A DNA stretch of 64,000 bases. Source: Phytobacter ursingii. Its GTDB lineage: Bacteria; Pseudomonadota; Gammaproteobacteria; Enterobacterales; Enterobacteriaceae. Positions 40,211 through 49,936 of this stretch are shown one piece after another. Made by a program: the position numbers and the translations under genes. The DNA is taken from the NCBI GenBank assembly GCA_901456055.1, contig CABDWT010000012.1:90367-154366 (forward strand), read 5' to 3'. How positions within the stretch are numbered: position 1 is the stretch's first letter; each line of letters opens with the position of its first letter. A model generated the notes under the pieces. It was not told the DNA's origin. It did not search any database and worked only from the letters and a program-made list of their open reading frames with translations.

Positions 40211-41677
40211 TTAAATCTGCAGGGCGCTACGTACTGCCTGATGCGCCCCTTGCGAGCACAACTGTTGCCACGCGCTTTCGACCGCATCCACGAAGCGCGG
40301 ATCGGCAGGTAAATCAGTACCAAAGATTTCACTCAGCGCCAGCAATGCGCCCACGCGTTCTTTTTCACTGCTGGTCTCGACGATAGCACGTATCTTGTCG
40401 GCCAGAGGATCACGCACATCAATGGCTACGCCTGCATCGTCCGTTCCGCTGACATAGCGCATCCAGCCTGCGATGCCGAGCGCCAGCAACGGCCAGCGGC
40501 TTTCGCACTGCAAATGTACGCGTACACTATCGAGCATACGCTGCGGCAGTTTCTGACTCCCGTCCATCGCTATCTGCCAGGTACGGTGTTTGAGCGCGGG
40601 GTTGGAAAAGCGGGCAATCAGGTTATCCGCGTAGGCGTTGAGATCCACGCCGGTAATCTTAAGCGTCGGGGCCTGTTCGCCCAGCATCAACTGGCGTGCG
40701 GCACGGCGAAATACCTCGTCCTGCATACAGTCGCTAATATGGGCAAAGCCAGCCAGATATCCCAGATACGCCAGGAACGAATGGCTACCGTTCAGCATAC
40801 GCAGTTTCATCTGTTCCCACGGGCGAACGTCTTGTACCAGTTGTACGCCTGCCACTTCCCATTGCGGGCGACCGGCAACAAAGTTGTCTTCAATAACCCA
40901 TTGAATATAGGGCTCGCAACTGATGGCGCAGGGATCGGCAACAGCCAATTCAGCGGCGATTTCCGCCAGTGATTCGTCGGTCGCGGCAGGTACGATACGG
41001 TCAACCATGGTTGACGGGAAACTGACATGCGTGTCAATCCACTGCGCCAGCTCAGTGGAACGGGTCTGCGCCATACCCAGCACCGCGTTTTTCACGATAT
41101 GACCGTTATCCGGAATATTGTCGCAAGACAAGACGGTAAAGGCGGGCAGGCCACGTTCACGTCGACGGGAAAGCGCTTCAACCAGAATGCCCGGTGCGGA
41201 GTGCGGTTCGCAAGGCTCCTGCAAATCATGGGCAATCCGCGGCTGAGTAAGGTCCAGTTTGCCGGTTGCCGGGTCGATGCAGTAGCCTTTCTCGGTAATG
41301 GTCAGCGAAACAATGGCCACCTGCGGTTCGCAAAACTTTTCAATAATGGCTGACAGCGAGTCCAGTCTGGCATTCAGACATTCGTTAACCGCGCCAACGA
41401 CGTAGGCCTTATTACCTTCGGCCCCTTTTTCCAGCACAGTGTAGAGATGATCCTGTGCGCGCAATTGCGCCATAAGCTGGTCGCCGCTGAACAGGCTAAT
41501 CTCACATATTCCCCAGTCGCCCCCCTGCGCATTCAACACACGGTCAGTTAACAACGCTTGATGCGCGCGGTGAAAGGCGCCAAAACCGAAATGAACAATG
41601 CGCGAACGTAATGAACGGCGATCATACTGAGGTAACTGCACCGTTTCAGGCAGCGTTACGGAGGCAATTGTTTGCAT
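40211..41677 (-). CDS. yeiQ: hexuronate/mannitol-dehydrogenase family oxidoreductase YeiQ
   Basis: NAD-dependent polyol/aldonate dehydrogenase of the family containing fructuronate reductase UxuB and mannitol dehydrogenases. The 488 aa start from the ATG at 41675-41677 with AGGTG upstream and equal E. coli YeiQ length. The N-terminal Rossmann motif is VHFGFGAFHRAHQ. The catalytic segment includes the Lys of KLRMLNGSHS and a later His in FAHISDCMQD. Its substrate is not established in E. coli. Here the divergent neighbour is uxuA, so a fructuronate/mannonate role is plausible. Confidence 0.92.
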   Translation of the reverse strand: MQTIASVTLPETVQLPQYDRRSLRSRIVHFGFGAFHRAHQALLTDRVLNAQGGDWGICEISLFSGDQLMAQLRAQDHLYTVLEKGAEGNKAYVVGAVNECLNARLDSLSAIIEKFCEPQVAIVSLTITEKGYCIDPATGKLDLTQPRIAHDLQEPCEPHSAPGILVEALSRRRERGLPAFTVLSCDNIPDNGHIVKNAVLGMAQTRSTELAQWIDTHVSFPSTMVDRIVPAATDESLAEIAAELAVADPCAISCEPYIQWVIEDNFVAGRPQWEVAGVQLVQDVRPWEQMKLRMLNGSHSFLAYLGYLAGFAHISDCMQDEVFRRAARQLMLGEQAPTLKITGVDLNAYADNLIARFSNPALKHRTWQIAMDGSQKLPQRMLDSVRVHLQCESRWPLLALGIAGWMRYVSGTDDAGVAIDVRDPLADKIRAIVETSSEKERVGALLALSEIFGTDLPADPRFVDAVESAWQQLCSQGAHQAVRSALQI

Positions 41678-41740
41678 TGAATACACCTGTTTAACCATTA
41701 ATTAACAAAATGCAGTGTAAAGTTATATGACAGCAAATTG

Positions 41741-41865
41741 AATTGGTGTGCCTGAAATATCCGGGTAATGTGAGCTGGATCAATCATTGTTATGGCGGCG
41801 TTTGACCCTCTTCGTTAAACATGTATGGTAGTCGTCATAATCTTTGCTGTATTGGTATAACAACT
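41741..41865. promoter_or_regulatory. possible UxuR/ExuR sites between yeiQ and uxuA
   Basis: ATTGGTATAACAACT at 41851-41865 is close to the UxuR/ExuR palindrome core TTGGTATACCAA, and AATTGGTGTGCC at 41741-41752 is a weaker match. Both lie in the divergent intergenic region. The assignment is by consensus comparison only. Confidence 0.45.
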
Positions 41866-41880
41866 TTAAGGGGAAAGGCG

Positions 41881-43071
41881 ATGGAACAAACCTGGCGTTG
41901 GTACGGACCGAACGATCCGGTTTCATTAGATGATGTGCGTCAGGCTGGCGCAACGGGTGTCGTGACGGCACTGCACCATATTCCAAACGGTCAGGTCTGG
42001 CCGGTAGAAGAAATTAAGCAGCGTCAGGCCTTGCTGGCTGAAAAAGGGCTGACCTGGTCGGTGGTCGAAAGTATTCCTGTGCATGAAGATATCAAAACGC
42101 ACACGGGACAGTATGACACCTGGATTGCCAACTATCAGCAAAGCATCCGTAACCTGGCAGCCTGTGGCATCGATACCGTGTGCTACAACTTTATGCCGAT
42201 CCTCGACTGGACGCGTACCGATCTGGAATATGAACTGCCGGACGGTTCAAAAGCGCTGCGTTTCGATCAGATTGCTTTTGCCGCATTTGAACTTTACATC
42301 CTCAAGCGTGATGGCGCGCAGGCTGATTATACCGAAGAAGAACAGCAGCAGGCGCGGGCCTATTTTGAAGCCATGAGTGCCGCTGAAATTGAAAAACTGA
42401 CGCGCAATATTATTGCTGGCCTGCCAGGCGCGGAAGAGGGGTATACGCTGGATCAGTTCCGTGCCCGTCTGGCGGAGTATGATGGCATTAGCAAAGATCA
42501 GTTGCGCGAAAATATGGCTTACTTCCTGCGCGCGATTGTCGCTGTGGCAGAAGAAGTTGGCGTGCGTCTGGCGGTACACCCGGACGATCCGCCGCGTCCA
42601 ATCCTCGGCCTGCCGCGTATTGTCTCTACCATTGAGGATATGCACTGGCTGAAAAACGCGGTTGATAGCATCAATAACGGTTTCACCATGTGCACTGGCT
42701 CCTATGGCGTACGTGCCGATAACGACCTGGTGAATATGATTGAGACTTTCGGCGATCGCATTCACTTCACGCACCTGCGTTCTACTTGCCGTGAAGATAA
42801 CCCGAAAACCTTCCATGAAGCTGCACACCTGCAGGGCGATGTAGATATGGTATCGGTTGTGGCGGCGATCCTGAGTGAAGAACAGCGCCGTAAGAAAGCG
42901 GGCGATCTGCGTCCGATTCCGTTCCGTCCGGATCACGGTCATCAGATGCTTGATGACCTGCGTAAGAAAACCAATCCGGGCTATTCCGCAATTGGTCGTC
43001 TGAAAGGGATGGCGGAAGTGCGTGGCGTGGAACTGGCACTTAAGAAAACCCTGTTCCGCGATCTGTTATAA
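41881..43071 (+). CDS. uxuA: mannonate dehydratase
   Basis: Converts D-mannonate to 2-keto-3-deoxygluconate in hexuronate catabolism. The 396 aa (394 in E. coli) start at the ATG at 41881 with AAGGGGA eight bases upstream; the frame continues upstream without a better start. Family stretches include [15 protein letters not shown]-like N-terminus, [30 protein letters not shown] with metal ligands, and [12 protein letters not shown]. In E. coli uxuA sits in the uxuAB operon elsewhere. Here it stands alone next to yeiQ. Confidence 0.95.
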   Translation: MEQTWRWYGPNDPVSLDDVRQAGATGVVTALHHIPNGQVWPVEEIKQRQALLAEKGLTWSVVESIPVHEDIKTHTGQYDTWIANYQQSIRNLAACGIDTVCYNFMPILDWTRTDLEYELPDGSKALRFDQIAFAAFELYILKRDGAQADYTEEEQQQARAYFEAMSAAEIEKLTRNIIAGLPGAEEGYTLDQFRARLAEYDGISKDQLRENMAYFLRAIVAVAEEVGVRLAVHPDDPPRPILGLPRIVSTIEDMHWLKNAVDSINNGFTMCTGSYGVRADNDLVNMIETFGDRIHFTHLRSTCREDNPKTFHEAAHLQGDVDMVSVVAAILSEEQRRKKAGDLRPIPFRPDHGHQMLDDLRKKTNPGYSAIGRLKGMAEVRGVELALKKTLFRDLL

Positions 43072-43093
43072 TCCGTTAGCTTCATACTAAGAT

Positions 43094-43124
43094 AAAAAAA
43101 GGACAGTTTTCACTGTCCTTTTTT
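43094..43124. terminator. bidirectional terminator between uxuA and efpL
   Basis: AAAAAAAGGACAGT pairs with ACTGTCCTTTTTT across a short loop, giving U tracts in both directions. Confidence 0.93.
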
Positions 43125-43140
43125 ACTTTAATTGGCTGAT

Positions 43141-43713
43141 TTAGTCCGCGCGGCCCATATAACGGCTTTCTTCGATATGAATACGGATTTTCTCGCCGGT
43201 GGTCAGGTATTCCGGAACCTGAATCACCAGACCCGTGCTCATGGTCGCCGGTTTGGTGCGTGAACTTGCTGACGCGCCTTTGATACCCGGCGCCGTTTCA
43301 ACAATTTCCAGATCAACGGTCTGCGGCAGCTCCAGCGCCAGCAGTTGACCATCCCAGGTCAGCACCTGCATATCCGGCATACCGCCTTCCGGGATAAACA
43401 GCAGCTCTTCTTCGATCTGCTCTTTCGTGAAGGTGTAAGGCGTGTAATCTTCTTTATCCATAAACACGTATTCGTTGCCATCAACATAGGAGAAGTCAAC
43501 GAAACGGCGTGTCAGGGTCACGGTATCGACGATATCGTCGCCTTTGAAACGCTCTTCGACTTTCAGGCCGGTGCGCACATCGGAGAAACGCATTTTGTAA
43601 AGGGTTGCTGCGCCGCGGGCGCTCGGTGACTGAATATCAATATTCTTTACAATCAGCAGCTTGCCGTTGTAGTTCAGCACCATACCTTTCTTGATTTCGT
43701 TCGCTCTTGGCAT
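43141..43713 (-). CDS. efpL: elongation factor P-like protein EfpL (YeiP)
   Basis: EF-P paralog that relieves ribosome stalling at proline-rich and some other motifs. 190 aa from the ATG at 43711-43713 with AGGA eight bases upstream; the longer frame is an artefact. Three OB/beta-barrel domains (KOW-like N-terminus, central OB, C-terminal OB ending [12 protein letters not shown]). The loop tip has unmodified Arg33 in SPSARGAA, where EF-P has the modified Lys34. Confidence 0.95.
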   Translation of the reverse strand: MPRANEIKKGMVLNYNGKLLIVKNIDIQSPSARGAATLYKMRFSDVRTGLKVEERFKGDDIVDTVTLTRRFVDFSYVDGNEYVFMDKEDYTPYTFTKEQIEEELLFIPEGGMPDMQVLTWDGQLLALELPQTVDLEIVETAPGIKGASASSRTKPATMSTGLVIQVPEYLTTGEKIRIHIEESRYMGRAD

Positions 43714-43858
43714 CAGTGGGATCCTGTGAATTAAAAATAACGAAAATATCGCGACAAAGTACCCGCGAGGACCTTTACAGGCAAGTGGAATCGCTGAGTT
43801 TTGCGTTTGACGGGGAAAACAGTTAGTTTGGCGGCCAGCCCAACAGAGAGTTGTTATT

Positions 43859-44113
43859 ATGGAATGCCGTACGGATTGTGGAGCGTGTTGTATCGCCCCT
43901 TCTATTTCAAGTCCTATCCCCGGTATGCCACAGGGCAAGCCGGCCAACACGCGTTGTGTACAGCTTGCGGACGACTATAAGTGTAATATCTTCAACTCCC
44001 CGCTGCGCCCAACCGTCTGCGCCAGTCTGCAACCGAGCGCCGGGATGTGTTTTAGCGATCGGGACGCGGCCATGACCTTCCTGATTAATCTGGAAGCTGC
44101 GACTGCACCTTAA
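43859..44113 (+). CDS. yeiW: CxxxCxxCC-type cluster protein YeiW
   Basis: 84-aa UPF0153/YkgJ-family protein with the zinc/iron-binding cysteine pattern CRTDCGACC near the start, then Cys33, Cys42 and Cys54. The same length as E. coli YeiW. The function is unknown. The ATG has AGAGAG upstream. Divergent from efpL. Confidence 0.9.
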   Translation: MECRTDCGACCIAPSISSPIPGMPQGKPANTRCVQLADDYKCNIFNSPLRPTVCASLQPSAGMCFSDRDAAMTFLINLEAATAP

Positions 44114-44126
44114 CGCTATTCGGAAG

Positions 44127-44408
44127 CTATTCAGCGCTATGCTGATATTTCGCTTCGTGCTCCAGTAACCATTTTTTGCGCGCAATACCGCCGCCGTAGC
44201 CCGTTATTGCACCGTCCTTGCCGAGGATCCGGTGGCAGGGAATGACAATCGCAATACGATGAGCACCGGTGGCGCTGGCCACTGCACGCACGGCTTTCGA
44301 ATTACCCGTCTGCTCAGCAAACCTGCTGTAATGACTTACCCCGGCATACCCCACACCGATCAACGCCTGCCAGACATGTTGCTGCTGCATGGGCAAATAC
44401 CGCGTCAA
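44127..44408 (-). pseudogene. O6-methylguanine-DNA methyltransferase remnant
   Basis: Only 93 codons remain, covering the catalytic C-terminal half of an Ada/Ogt-type methyltransferase: VWQALIGVGYAG, SKAVRAVASA, the acceptor cysteine in VIPCHRILGKDG and ITGYGGG. Family proteins need an additional ~70 residues of N-terminal domain, which is missing. The frame opens at a TTG with no ribosome-binding site, and the stretch just upstream carries stops. An intact ada gene exists at 11772-12851. It lies downstream of another decayed gene, so the pair looks like a dying operon. Confidence 0.75.
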
Positions 44409-44457
44409 AGGAGTGAGCTTTCACAATATCAGCAAACAGGCTGTTTACGCTGTTTTG

Positions 44458-45023
44458 TCATGCCTGATGGGGAAAATCGCCCATCGAAATGCGCTTAACG
44501 CCCCGGCTCTTCAGCCTGGCAAAGGTGGGCGCGCCAGCGTTTCTGCCAGCGCGTTATTTTCGCCCAGCAAGAAGGTATCCGTCCGGGCATTAATGAAGAG
44601 GCTGCGCCGTCTATCAGCAAATTGTTGGCGTATGGCATTAAGCAGTAAGGCAAATTCAGCAGAATCCTGCAACACACGCTTTCCTTGCTGAACGCGGCTG
44701 TCTTCCAGGTTAACGCCTGCCATACCTGGTTCAGCCATCGCGAGCAGGTTCGCAATGATCGGGTGGTGACTGTCACCATAACCGTATTCCATATCAACGG
44801 TCAGCGGCAGGGAGCAGCATGCCTGTAAACGGACGACCAGATGGCGGAGTTCTGCAAAGGTAATGCCGTCGCCATCGTCATAGCCATACAGAGCGGCAAT
44901 GGCGGCGCTGGATGTGCCAATGGCCTTGTAACCCGCGGCCTGCGCGGCTCTGGCGCTCGTGACATCCCGGACACTCGCCAGCAGCAACGGGCCATCTTGT
45001 TGGTGTAAAAGGGCAAAATTCAT
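44458..45023 (-). pseudogene. PEP mutase / isocitrate lyase family gene with internal deletion
   Basis: The first 160 codons encode a good phosphoenolpyruvate mutase-family protein: ASVRDVTSARAAQAAGYKAI, VDMEYGYGD, AGVNLEDS and INARTDTFLLG. The frame then breaks after LAETLAR and stops at 44511. A C-terminal family fragment, FARLKSRGVKRISMGDF, appears directly afterwards in another frame (44458-44523). The segment joining the two, about 60 residues in relatives, is absent, so an out-of-frame deletion has joined the ends. The product would be truncated and is probably inactive. Confidence 0.75.
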
Positions 45024-45308
45024 TATCGCAATCCTCTGTTAAGCGGTCTCTTAACGGTACCGATAAGGCATGACAGCCAACAACCGAAAAACAGAGAGGT
45101 ATTTTTTCAGCCTCTTTTTTGCTCACCACCGCGGAACACTATTTCACCGATATTACCCTGCTGATGGGTGCTGAATCTGACGCAAAAATAAGGTCAGCTT
45201 TGTTCAGCAAAAAAGGGAATTCGGGGGATGAAATGTGCAGTAGATCGTAATTTTGCAATCAAAAATGAGACTTTTCTTGATAGCTGAAACGGAAAGATCA
45301 AAACTTCG

Positions 45309-45322
45309 CGAAACGTTTCAGC
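45309..45322 (+). promoter_or_regulatory. Cra (FruR) operator 1 of fruBKA
   Basis: GCGAAACGTTTCAGC contains 11 of 12 bases of the palindrome TGAAACGTTTCA. Cra represses fruBKA in E. coli until fructose 1-phosphate is present. Confidence 0.8.
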
Positions 45323-45372
45323 GTCATCTTGTTTTCAACACATCTCAGGGTGGCGCATTATTTCTCAAGTCA

Positions 45373-45388
45373 GCTGAAACGATTCAGT
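45373..45388 (+). promoter_or_regulatory. Cra (FruR) operator 2 of fruBKA
   Basis: GCTGAAACGATTCAGT matches the Cra consensus with one central mismatch and lies 20 bases before the fruB start. Confidence 0.75.
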
Positions 45389-45407
45389 TCAGCAGGAGAG
45401 GATTTAC

Positions 45408-46538
45408 ATGTTCCAGTTATCCGTTCAGGACATCCATCCGGGCCAGCAGGCCGGGACGAAAGAAGAGGCGATTCGTCAGATTGCCGCCGCACTGGCAGAA
45501 GCAGGCAACGTCGCCGGTGGTTATGTTGATGGCATGCTGGCGCGTGAGCAGCAGACCTCAACCTTCCTCGGCAACGGGATTGCCATTCCGCACGGAACGA
45601 CCGATACCCGTGACCAGGTGTTGAAAACCGGCGTAAAAGTATTCCAGTTCCCGCAAGGCATTCTCTGGGGAGAAGGGCAGGTAGCCTATGTGGCTATCGG
45701 TATTGCCGCCAGTTCTGATGAGCACCTGGGCCTGTTGCGTCAACTGACCCACATCCTGAGCGATGATTCCGTTGCGGCACAGCTGCAATCCGCGACCACA
45801 GCAGAAGAACTGCGTGCCTTGCTGATGGGCGAACAGCAGGCGGCGTCGCTGAAACTGGATAACGACACGCTGAGCCTTGACGTTGTCGCCAGCGACCTGG
45901 TGACATTACAAGCACTGAACGCCGCGCGTCTGAAAGAAGCGGGCGCGGTTGATGCTGTCTATGTGGCACGCGCGATTAACGAACAACCGCTGAACCTCGG
46001 TCAGGGTATCTGGCTGAACGACAGCGCGCAGGGCAACCTGGCAAGCGCGGTGGCTGTCAGCCGTGCTGCACAAGCCTTTGATGTGAATGGTGAGAGCGTT
46101 GCCTTGCTGGTCAGTGTCGCAATGGCTGATGACCAGCCGGTTGCCGTACTCAAACGCCTGAGCAACCTGCTGCTCGATAATAAAGCGGACCGTCTTCTGA
46201 GCGCGGATGCCGCTACCCTGTTGGCCCTGCTGACCAGCGACGACGCTATTGCTGATAACCTGCTGACCGCTGAGTTTGTGGTGCGCAACGAACATGGCCT
46301 GCATGCCCGTCCGGGTACCATGCTGGTCAATACCATCAAACAATTTAATAGCGAAGTGACTGTTGCTAACCTCGACGGTACCGGTAAATCCGCCAATGGT
46401 CGTAGCCTGATGAAAGTGGTCGCGCTGGGCGTGAAGAAAGGTCACCGTCTGCGTTTCACCGCGCAGGGCGATGATGCTGAACAAGCGCTGAAAGCGATTG
46501 GCGACGCCATCGCTGCCGGTCTGGGGGAGGGCGCATAA
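45408..46538 (+). CDS. fruB: fructose PTS diphosphoryl transfer protein FPr
   Basis: Soluble PTS phosphocarrier for fructose uptake that fuses an EIIA domain to an HPr-like domain. 376 aa as in E. coli. EIIA has the phosphorylated His62 in [11 protein letters not shown] central linker domain follows, then HPr with His299 in HGLHARPG. The stop overlaps the fruK ATG by one base (TAATG), so translation is coupled. Regulated by the two Cra-like sites upstream. Confidence 0.97.
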   Translation: MFQLSVQDIHPGQQAGTKEEAIRQIAAALAEAGNVAGGYVDGMLAREQQTSTFLGNGIAIPHGTTDTRDQVLKTGVKVFQFPQGILWGEGQVAYVAIGIAASSDEHLGLLRQLTHILSDDSVAAQLQSATTAEELRALLMGEQQAASLKLDNDTLSLDVVASDLVTLQALNAARLKEAGAVDAVYVARAINEQPLNLGQGIWLNDSAQGNLASAVAVSRAAQAFDVNGESVALLVSVAMADDQPVAVLKRLSNLLLDNKADRLLSADAATLLALLTSDDAIADNLLTAEFVVRNEHGLHARPGTMLVNTIKQFNSEVTVANLDGTGKSANGRSLMKVVALGVKKGHRLRFTAQGDDAEQALKAIGDAIAAGLGEGA

Positions 46539-47476
46539 TGAGCAGACGTGTAGCCACCATTACCCTTAACCCAGCCTATGATCTGGTCGGGTTTACCCCG
46601 GAAATTGAACGCGGTGAAGTGAACCTGGTTCGCACCACCGGCCTGCATGCTGCGGGTAAAGGCATCAACGTGGCGAAAGTCCTGAAAGACCTGGGCATCG
46701 ACGTTACCGTTGGCGGCTTCCTGGGTAAAGACAACCAGGACGGTTTTCAGCAGTTGTTCAGCGAGCTGGGCATTGCTAACCGTTTCCAGATTGTACAGGG
46801 CCGTACCCGTATCAACGTGAAGCTGACGGAAAAAGACGGTGAAGTGACAGACTTCAACTTCTCCGGCTTTGAAGTAACACCGGCAGACTGGGAGCGTTTT
46901 GTTAATGATTCACTGACCTGGCTGGGTCAGTTTGACATGGTGTGTGTCAGCGGCAGCTTGCCATCTGGTGTGAGCCCGGAAGCCTTTACCGACTGGATGA
47001 CGCGCCTGCGCAGTCAGTGCCCATGCATCATTTTCGACAGCAGCCGCGATGCGCTGGTTGCTGGTCTGAAAGCGGCGCCGTGGCTGGTTAAACCTAACCG
47101 TCGCGAGCTCGAAATTTGGGCTGGCCGCAAATTACCAGAATTGAAAGATGTGATCGACGCGGCGCATGCGCTTCGTGAACAAGGAATTGCCCATGTGGTT
47201 ATTTCACTGGGCGCGGAAGGGGCGTTGTGGGTTAACGCTTCTGGCGAATGGATCGCCAAACCGCCGTCAATGGAGGTGGTAAGCACCGTTGGCGCAGGGG
47301 ATTCAATGGTTGGCGGCCTGATTTATGGCCTGTTAATGCGAGAGTCCAGTGAACATACGTTGCGTCTGGCCACTGCTGTGGCAGCACTGGCTGTTAGCCA
47401 GAGCAATGTAGGTATTACCGATCGTACCCAGTTAGCCGCGATGATGGCGCGTGTTGACTTAAAACCCTTTAACTAA
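46538..47476 (+). CDS. fruK: 1-phosphofructokinase FruK
   Basis: PfkB-family kinase that phosphorylates fructose 1-phosphate to fructose 1,6-bisphosphate. 312 aa, the E. coli length. It has the N-terminal PfkB glycine motif AAGKGINVAKVL and the C-terminal catalytic VGAGDSMVGG. The second gene of fruBKA, 15 bases before fruA. Confidence 0.97.
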   Translation: MSRRVATITLNPAYDLVGFTPEIERGEVNLVRTTGLHAAGKGINVAKVLKDLGIDVTVGGFLGKDNQDGFQQLFSELGIANRFQIVQGRTRINVKLTEKDGEVTDFNFSGFEVTPADWERFVNDSLTWLGQFDMVCVSGSLPSGVSPEAFTDWMTRLRSQCPCIIFDSSRDALVAGLKAAPWLVKPNRRELEIWAGRKLPELKDVIDAAHALREQGIAHVVISLGAEGALWVNASGEWIAKPPSMEVVSTVGAGDSMVGGLIYGLLMRESSEHTLRLATAVAALAVSQSNVGITDRTQLAAMMARVDLKPFN

Positions 47477-47491
47477 CAGCAGGAGAGCATA

Positions 47492-49180
47492 ATGAAAACG
47501 CTGCTGATAATTGATTCTGAACTCGGTCAAGCTCGCGCATATATGGCGAAAAGCCTGTTAGGCGCAGCGGCACAAAAAGCGAATTTGCAGTTTATCGATA
47601 ACCCCGGTGAAGCTGAGCTGGCGATCGTTCTGGGCTCCCGCGTGCCGGCTGACAGCGCGCTGAGCGGCAAGAAAGTCTGGCTGGGCGACATCAATCGCGC
47701 TGTGGCTCATCCGGAACTGTTTTTAAGCGAAGCGAAGAACCACGCTTCCCCGTACACGGCTCCGGCGGCGGCACCTGTGGCCTCTACCAGTGGTCCGAAA
47801 CGTATTGTGGCCGTCACTGCATGTCCGACAGGCGTTGCTCATACCTTTATGGCGGCAGAGGCCATTGAAACCGAAGCGAAAAAACGCGGCTGGTGGGTGA
47901 AAGTGGAAACACGCGGCTCTGTTGGCGCGGGTAACGCCATCACGCCGGAAGAAGTGGCTCAGGCCGATCTGGTGATTGTGGCTGCGGACATCGAAGTGGA
48001 CCTGGCGAAATTCGCTGGCAAACCGATGTACCGTACCACCACGGGGCTGGCCCTGAAGAAAACGGCGCAGGAGTTAGACAAAGCGCAAACCGAAGCGAAA
48101 ACGTATCAGCCGAGTGGCGGTACGCAATCGGCGAGCAGTGAAGGTAAAAAAGAGAGCGCGGGCGCCTATCGTCACCTGTTGACCGGGGTCTCTTACATGC
48201 TGCCGATGGTCGTTGCCGGTGGTTTGTGTATCGCACTTTCCTTTGCTTTCGGTATTACCGCATTTAAAACGCCGGATACGCTGGCTGCCGCGCTGATGCA
48301 AATCGGTGGGGGTTCTGCGTTTGCCCTGATGGTGCCGGTACTGGCGGGTTACATTGCGTTCTCCATCGCTGACCGCCCGGGCCTGACGCCGGGGCTTATC
48401 GGCGGTATGCTGGCCGTGAGCACCGGTTCGGGCTTTATCGGCGGTATCATTGCCGGTTTCCTTGCCGGTTATCTGGCGAAAGCCATCAGTAAAGGCGTTA
48501 AGCTGCCGCCAAGTATGGAAGCACTGAAACCGATCCTGATCATTCCGCTATTCTCCAGCCTGATTGTTGGCCTGGCGATGATTTACCTTATCGGTAAACC
48601 GGTTTCAGGCATCCTGGCCGGTCTGACTTCCTGGCTGCAAACTATGGGTACGGCGAATGCCGTCCTGTTGGGCGCGATCCTCGGTGGCATGATGTGTACC
48701 GATATGGGTGGTCCGGTGAACAAAGCGGCATATGCCTTCGGTGTTGGCTTGCTGAGTACCCAGACTTACGCACCGATGGCTGCCATCATGGCTGCCGGTA
48801 TGGTGCCGCCGCTGGCGATGGGCCTGGCGACCATTGTTGCCCGTAACAAATTCGATAAAGGGCAGCAGGAAGGGGGCAAAGCAGCGCTGGTTCTGGGGCT
48901 GTGTTTTATCTCCGAAGGTGCGATTCCGTTCGCGGCGCGTGACCCGATGCGTGTTCTGCCCTGCTGTATCGCTGGTGGCGCGTTGACTGGCGCTATCTCC
49001 ATGGCGATTGGCGCGAAACTGATGGCGCCGCACGGTGGTCTGTTTGTTCTGCTGATTCCAGGGGCGATCACGCCGGTTGTTGGTTACCTGCTCTCTATCG
49101 TTGCAGGCACTCTGCTGGCAGGCCTGGTCTATGCCTTCCTGAAACGTCCGGAAACCGAAGCGGTTGCCAAAGCGGCATAA
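47492..49180 (+). CDS. fruA: fructose PTS permease EIIB'BC
   Basis: Inner-membrane fructose transporter of the PTS that delivers fructose 1-phosphate. 562 aa. An N-terminal degenerate EIIB' domain (~1-85), a linker rich in Pro and Ala, an EIIB domain with phospho-accepting Cys111 in VTACPTGVAHTFM, and an EIIC domain of ~8-10 helices (~225-555). The EIIC signature DMGGPVNKAAY is present. A terminator follows immediately. Confidence 0.97.
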   Translation: MKTLLIIDSELGQARAYMAKSLLGAAAQKANLQFIDNPGEAELAIVLGSRVPADSALSGKKVWLGDINRAVAHPELFLSEAKNHASPYTAPAAAPVASTSGPKRIVAVTACPTGVAHTFMAAEAIETEAKKRGWWVKVETRGSVGAGNAITPEEVAQADLVIVAADIEVDLAKFAGKPMYRTTTGLALKKTAQELDKAQTEAKTYQPSGGTQSASSEGKKESAGAYRHLLTGVSYMLPMVVAGGLCIALSFAFGITAFKTPDTLAAALMQIGGGSAFALMVPVLAGYIAFSIADRPGLTPGLIGGMLAVSTGSGFIGGIIAGFLAGYLAKAISKGVKLPPSMEALKPILIIPLFSSLIVGLAMIYLIGKPVSGILAGLTSWLQTMGTANAVLLGAILGGMMCTDMGGPVNKAAYAFGVGLLSTQTYAPMAAIMAAGMVPPLAMGLATIVARNKFDKGQQEGGKAALVLGLCFISEGAIPFAARDPMRVLPCCIAGGALTGAISMAIGAKLMAPHGGLFVLLIPGAITPVVGYLLSIVAGTLLAGLVYAFLKRPETEAVAKAA

Positions 49181-49196
49181 AACGGTTTATGACCTT

Positions 49197-49226
49197 AAAA
49201 GGCCGACTTGTTCGGCCTTTTTTTTG
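49197..49226 (+). terminator. fruBKA terminator
   Basis: AAAAGGCCGA pairs with TCGGCCTTTT followed by a T run, ending just before the IS200 left end. Confidence 0.92.
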
Positions 49227-49227
49227 T

Positions 49228-49936
49228 CTATAGAAAACCCCCAGCTAGGCTGGGGGTTCCGGAAAGCTTTCAGCTTTAAGCCAGTTATTAAAACCCCTTT
49301 TGATTTGTTAAAACACCTTGCGGTCTGGCAACTGCAAAAGTTCAACAAGAAATCAAAAGGGGGTCCCAATGGGGGACGAAAAGAGCTTAGCGCACACCCA
49401 ATGGAACTGTAAATATCACATAGTTTTTGCGCCAAAATACCGAAGACAAGCGTTCTATGGAGAGAAACGTCTTGCGATAGGGAGCATTTTAAGAAAGCTG
49501 TGTGAGTGGAAAAATGTACGGATCCTGGAAGCTGAATGCTGCGCAGATCATATCCATATGCTTGTGGAAATCCCGCCCAAAATGAGCGTATCCGGCTTTA
49601 TGGGATATCTGAAAGGGAAAAGCAGTCTGATGCTTTATGAGCAGTTTGGCGATCTGAAATTCAAATACAGGAACAGGGAGTTCTGGTGCCGGGGATACTA
49701 CGTAGATACGGTAGGGAAGAACACGGCGAAGATACAAGAATACATAAAGCACCAGCTTGAAGAGGATAAAATGGGCGAGCAGTTGTCGATCCCTTATCCG
49801 GGTAGCCCGTTTACGGGCCGTAAGTAACGAAGTTTGATGCAAATGTCAGATCGTATGCGCCTGTTAGGGCGCGGCTGGTAACAGAGCCTTATAGGCGCAT
49901 CCGAAAAACCTCCGGCTATGCCGGAGGATATTTATT
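49228..49936 (+). mobile_element. IS200 insertion sequence
   Basis: Complete IS200 of ~709 bp. The left end has a 10-bp perfect hairpin (49236-49245 with 49249-49258) that is also a terminator blocking read-through. The right end has a hairpin (49909-49916 with 49920-49927) before GATATTTATT. A further stem of ~14 bp (49293-49306 with 49350-49364) covers the tnpA leader and hides its ribosome-binding site, as known for IS200. There are no terminal inverted repeats or target duplications, as expected. Exact ends are uncertain by a few bases. Confidence 0.88.
49369..49827 (+). CDS. tnpA: IS200 transposase TnpA
   Basis: HUH-type single-strand transposase of the IS200/IS605 family. 152 aa starting MGDEKSLAHTQWNCKYH, the standard IS200 start; the frame extends upstream but that part is leader. 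The HUH motif is seen as HIHML and the catalytic Tyr in YYVDTVG. Only tnpA is present, with no tnpB. It is intact and nearly identical to the Salmonella protein as I remember it. Confidence 0.96.
   Translation: MGDEKSLAHTQWNCKYHIVFAPKYRRQAFYGEKRLAIGSILRKLCEWKNVRILEAECCADHIHMLVEIPPKMSVSGFMGYLKGKSSLMLYEQFGDLKFKYRNREFWCRGYYVDTVGKNTAKIQEYIKHQLEEDKMGEQLSIPYPGSPFTGRK

Larger units (their letters stand above)
45024..45407. other. fruB upstream region
   Basis: 384 bases without a gene. E. coli has setB divergent from fruB; no setB is seen here. A terminator-like hairpin with AGAGGT and GCCTCTTTTTT lies at ~45089-45120. Cra-like operators and the fruB ribosome-binding site (GGAGAGG, 45395-45401) occupy the right end. 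Confidence 0.55.

Noticed and set aside
45253-45624. 123-codon plus frame across the fruB start
   Set aside because: It overlaps Cra operators and the fruB coding frame, which is fully conserved.
49369-49827. REP-associated transposase (RAYT)
   Set aside because: The protein is the standard IS200 TnpA with IS200 ends on both sides, not a RAYT with REP sequences.
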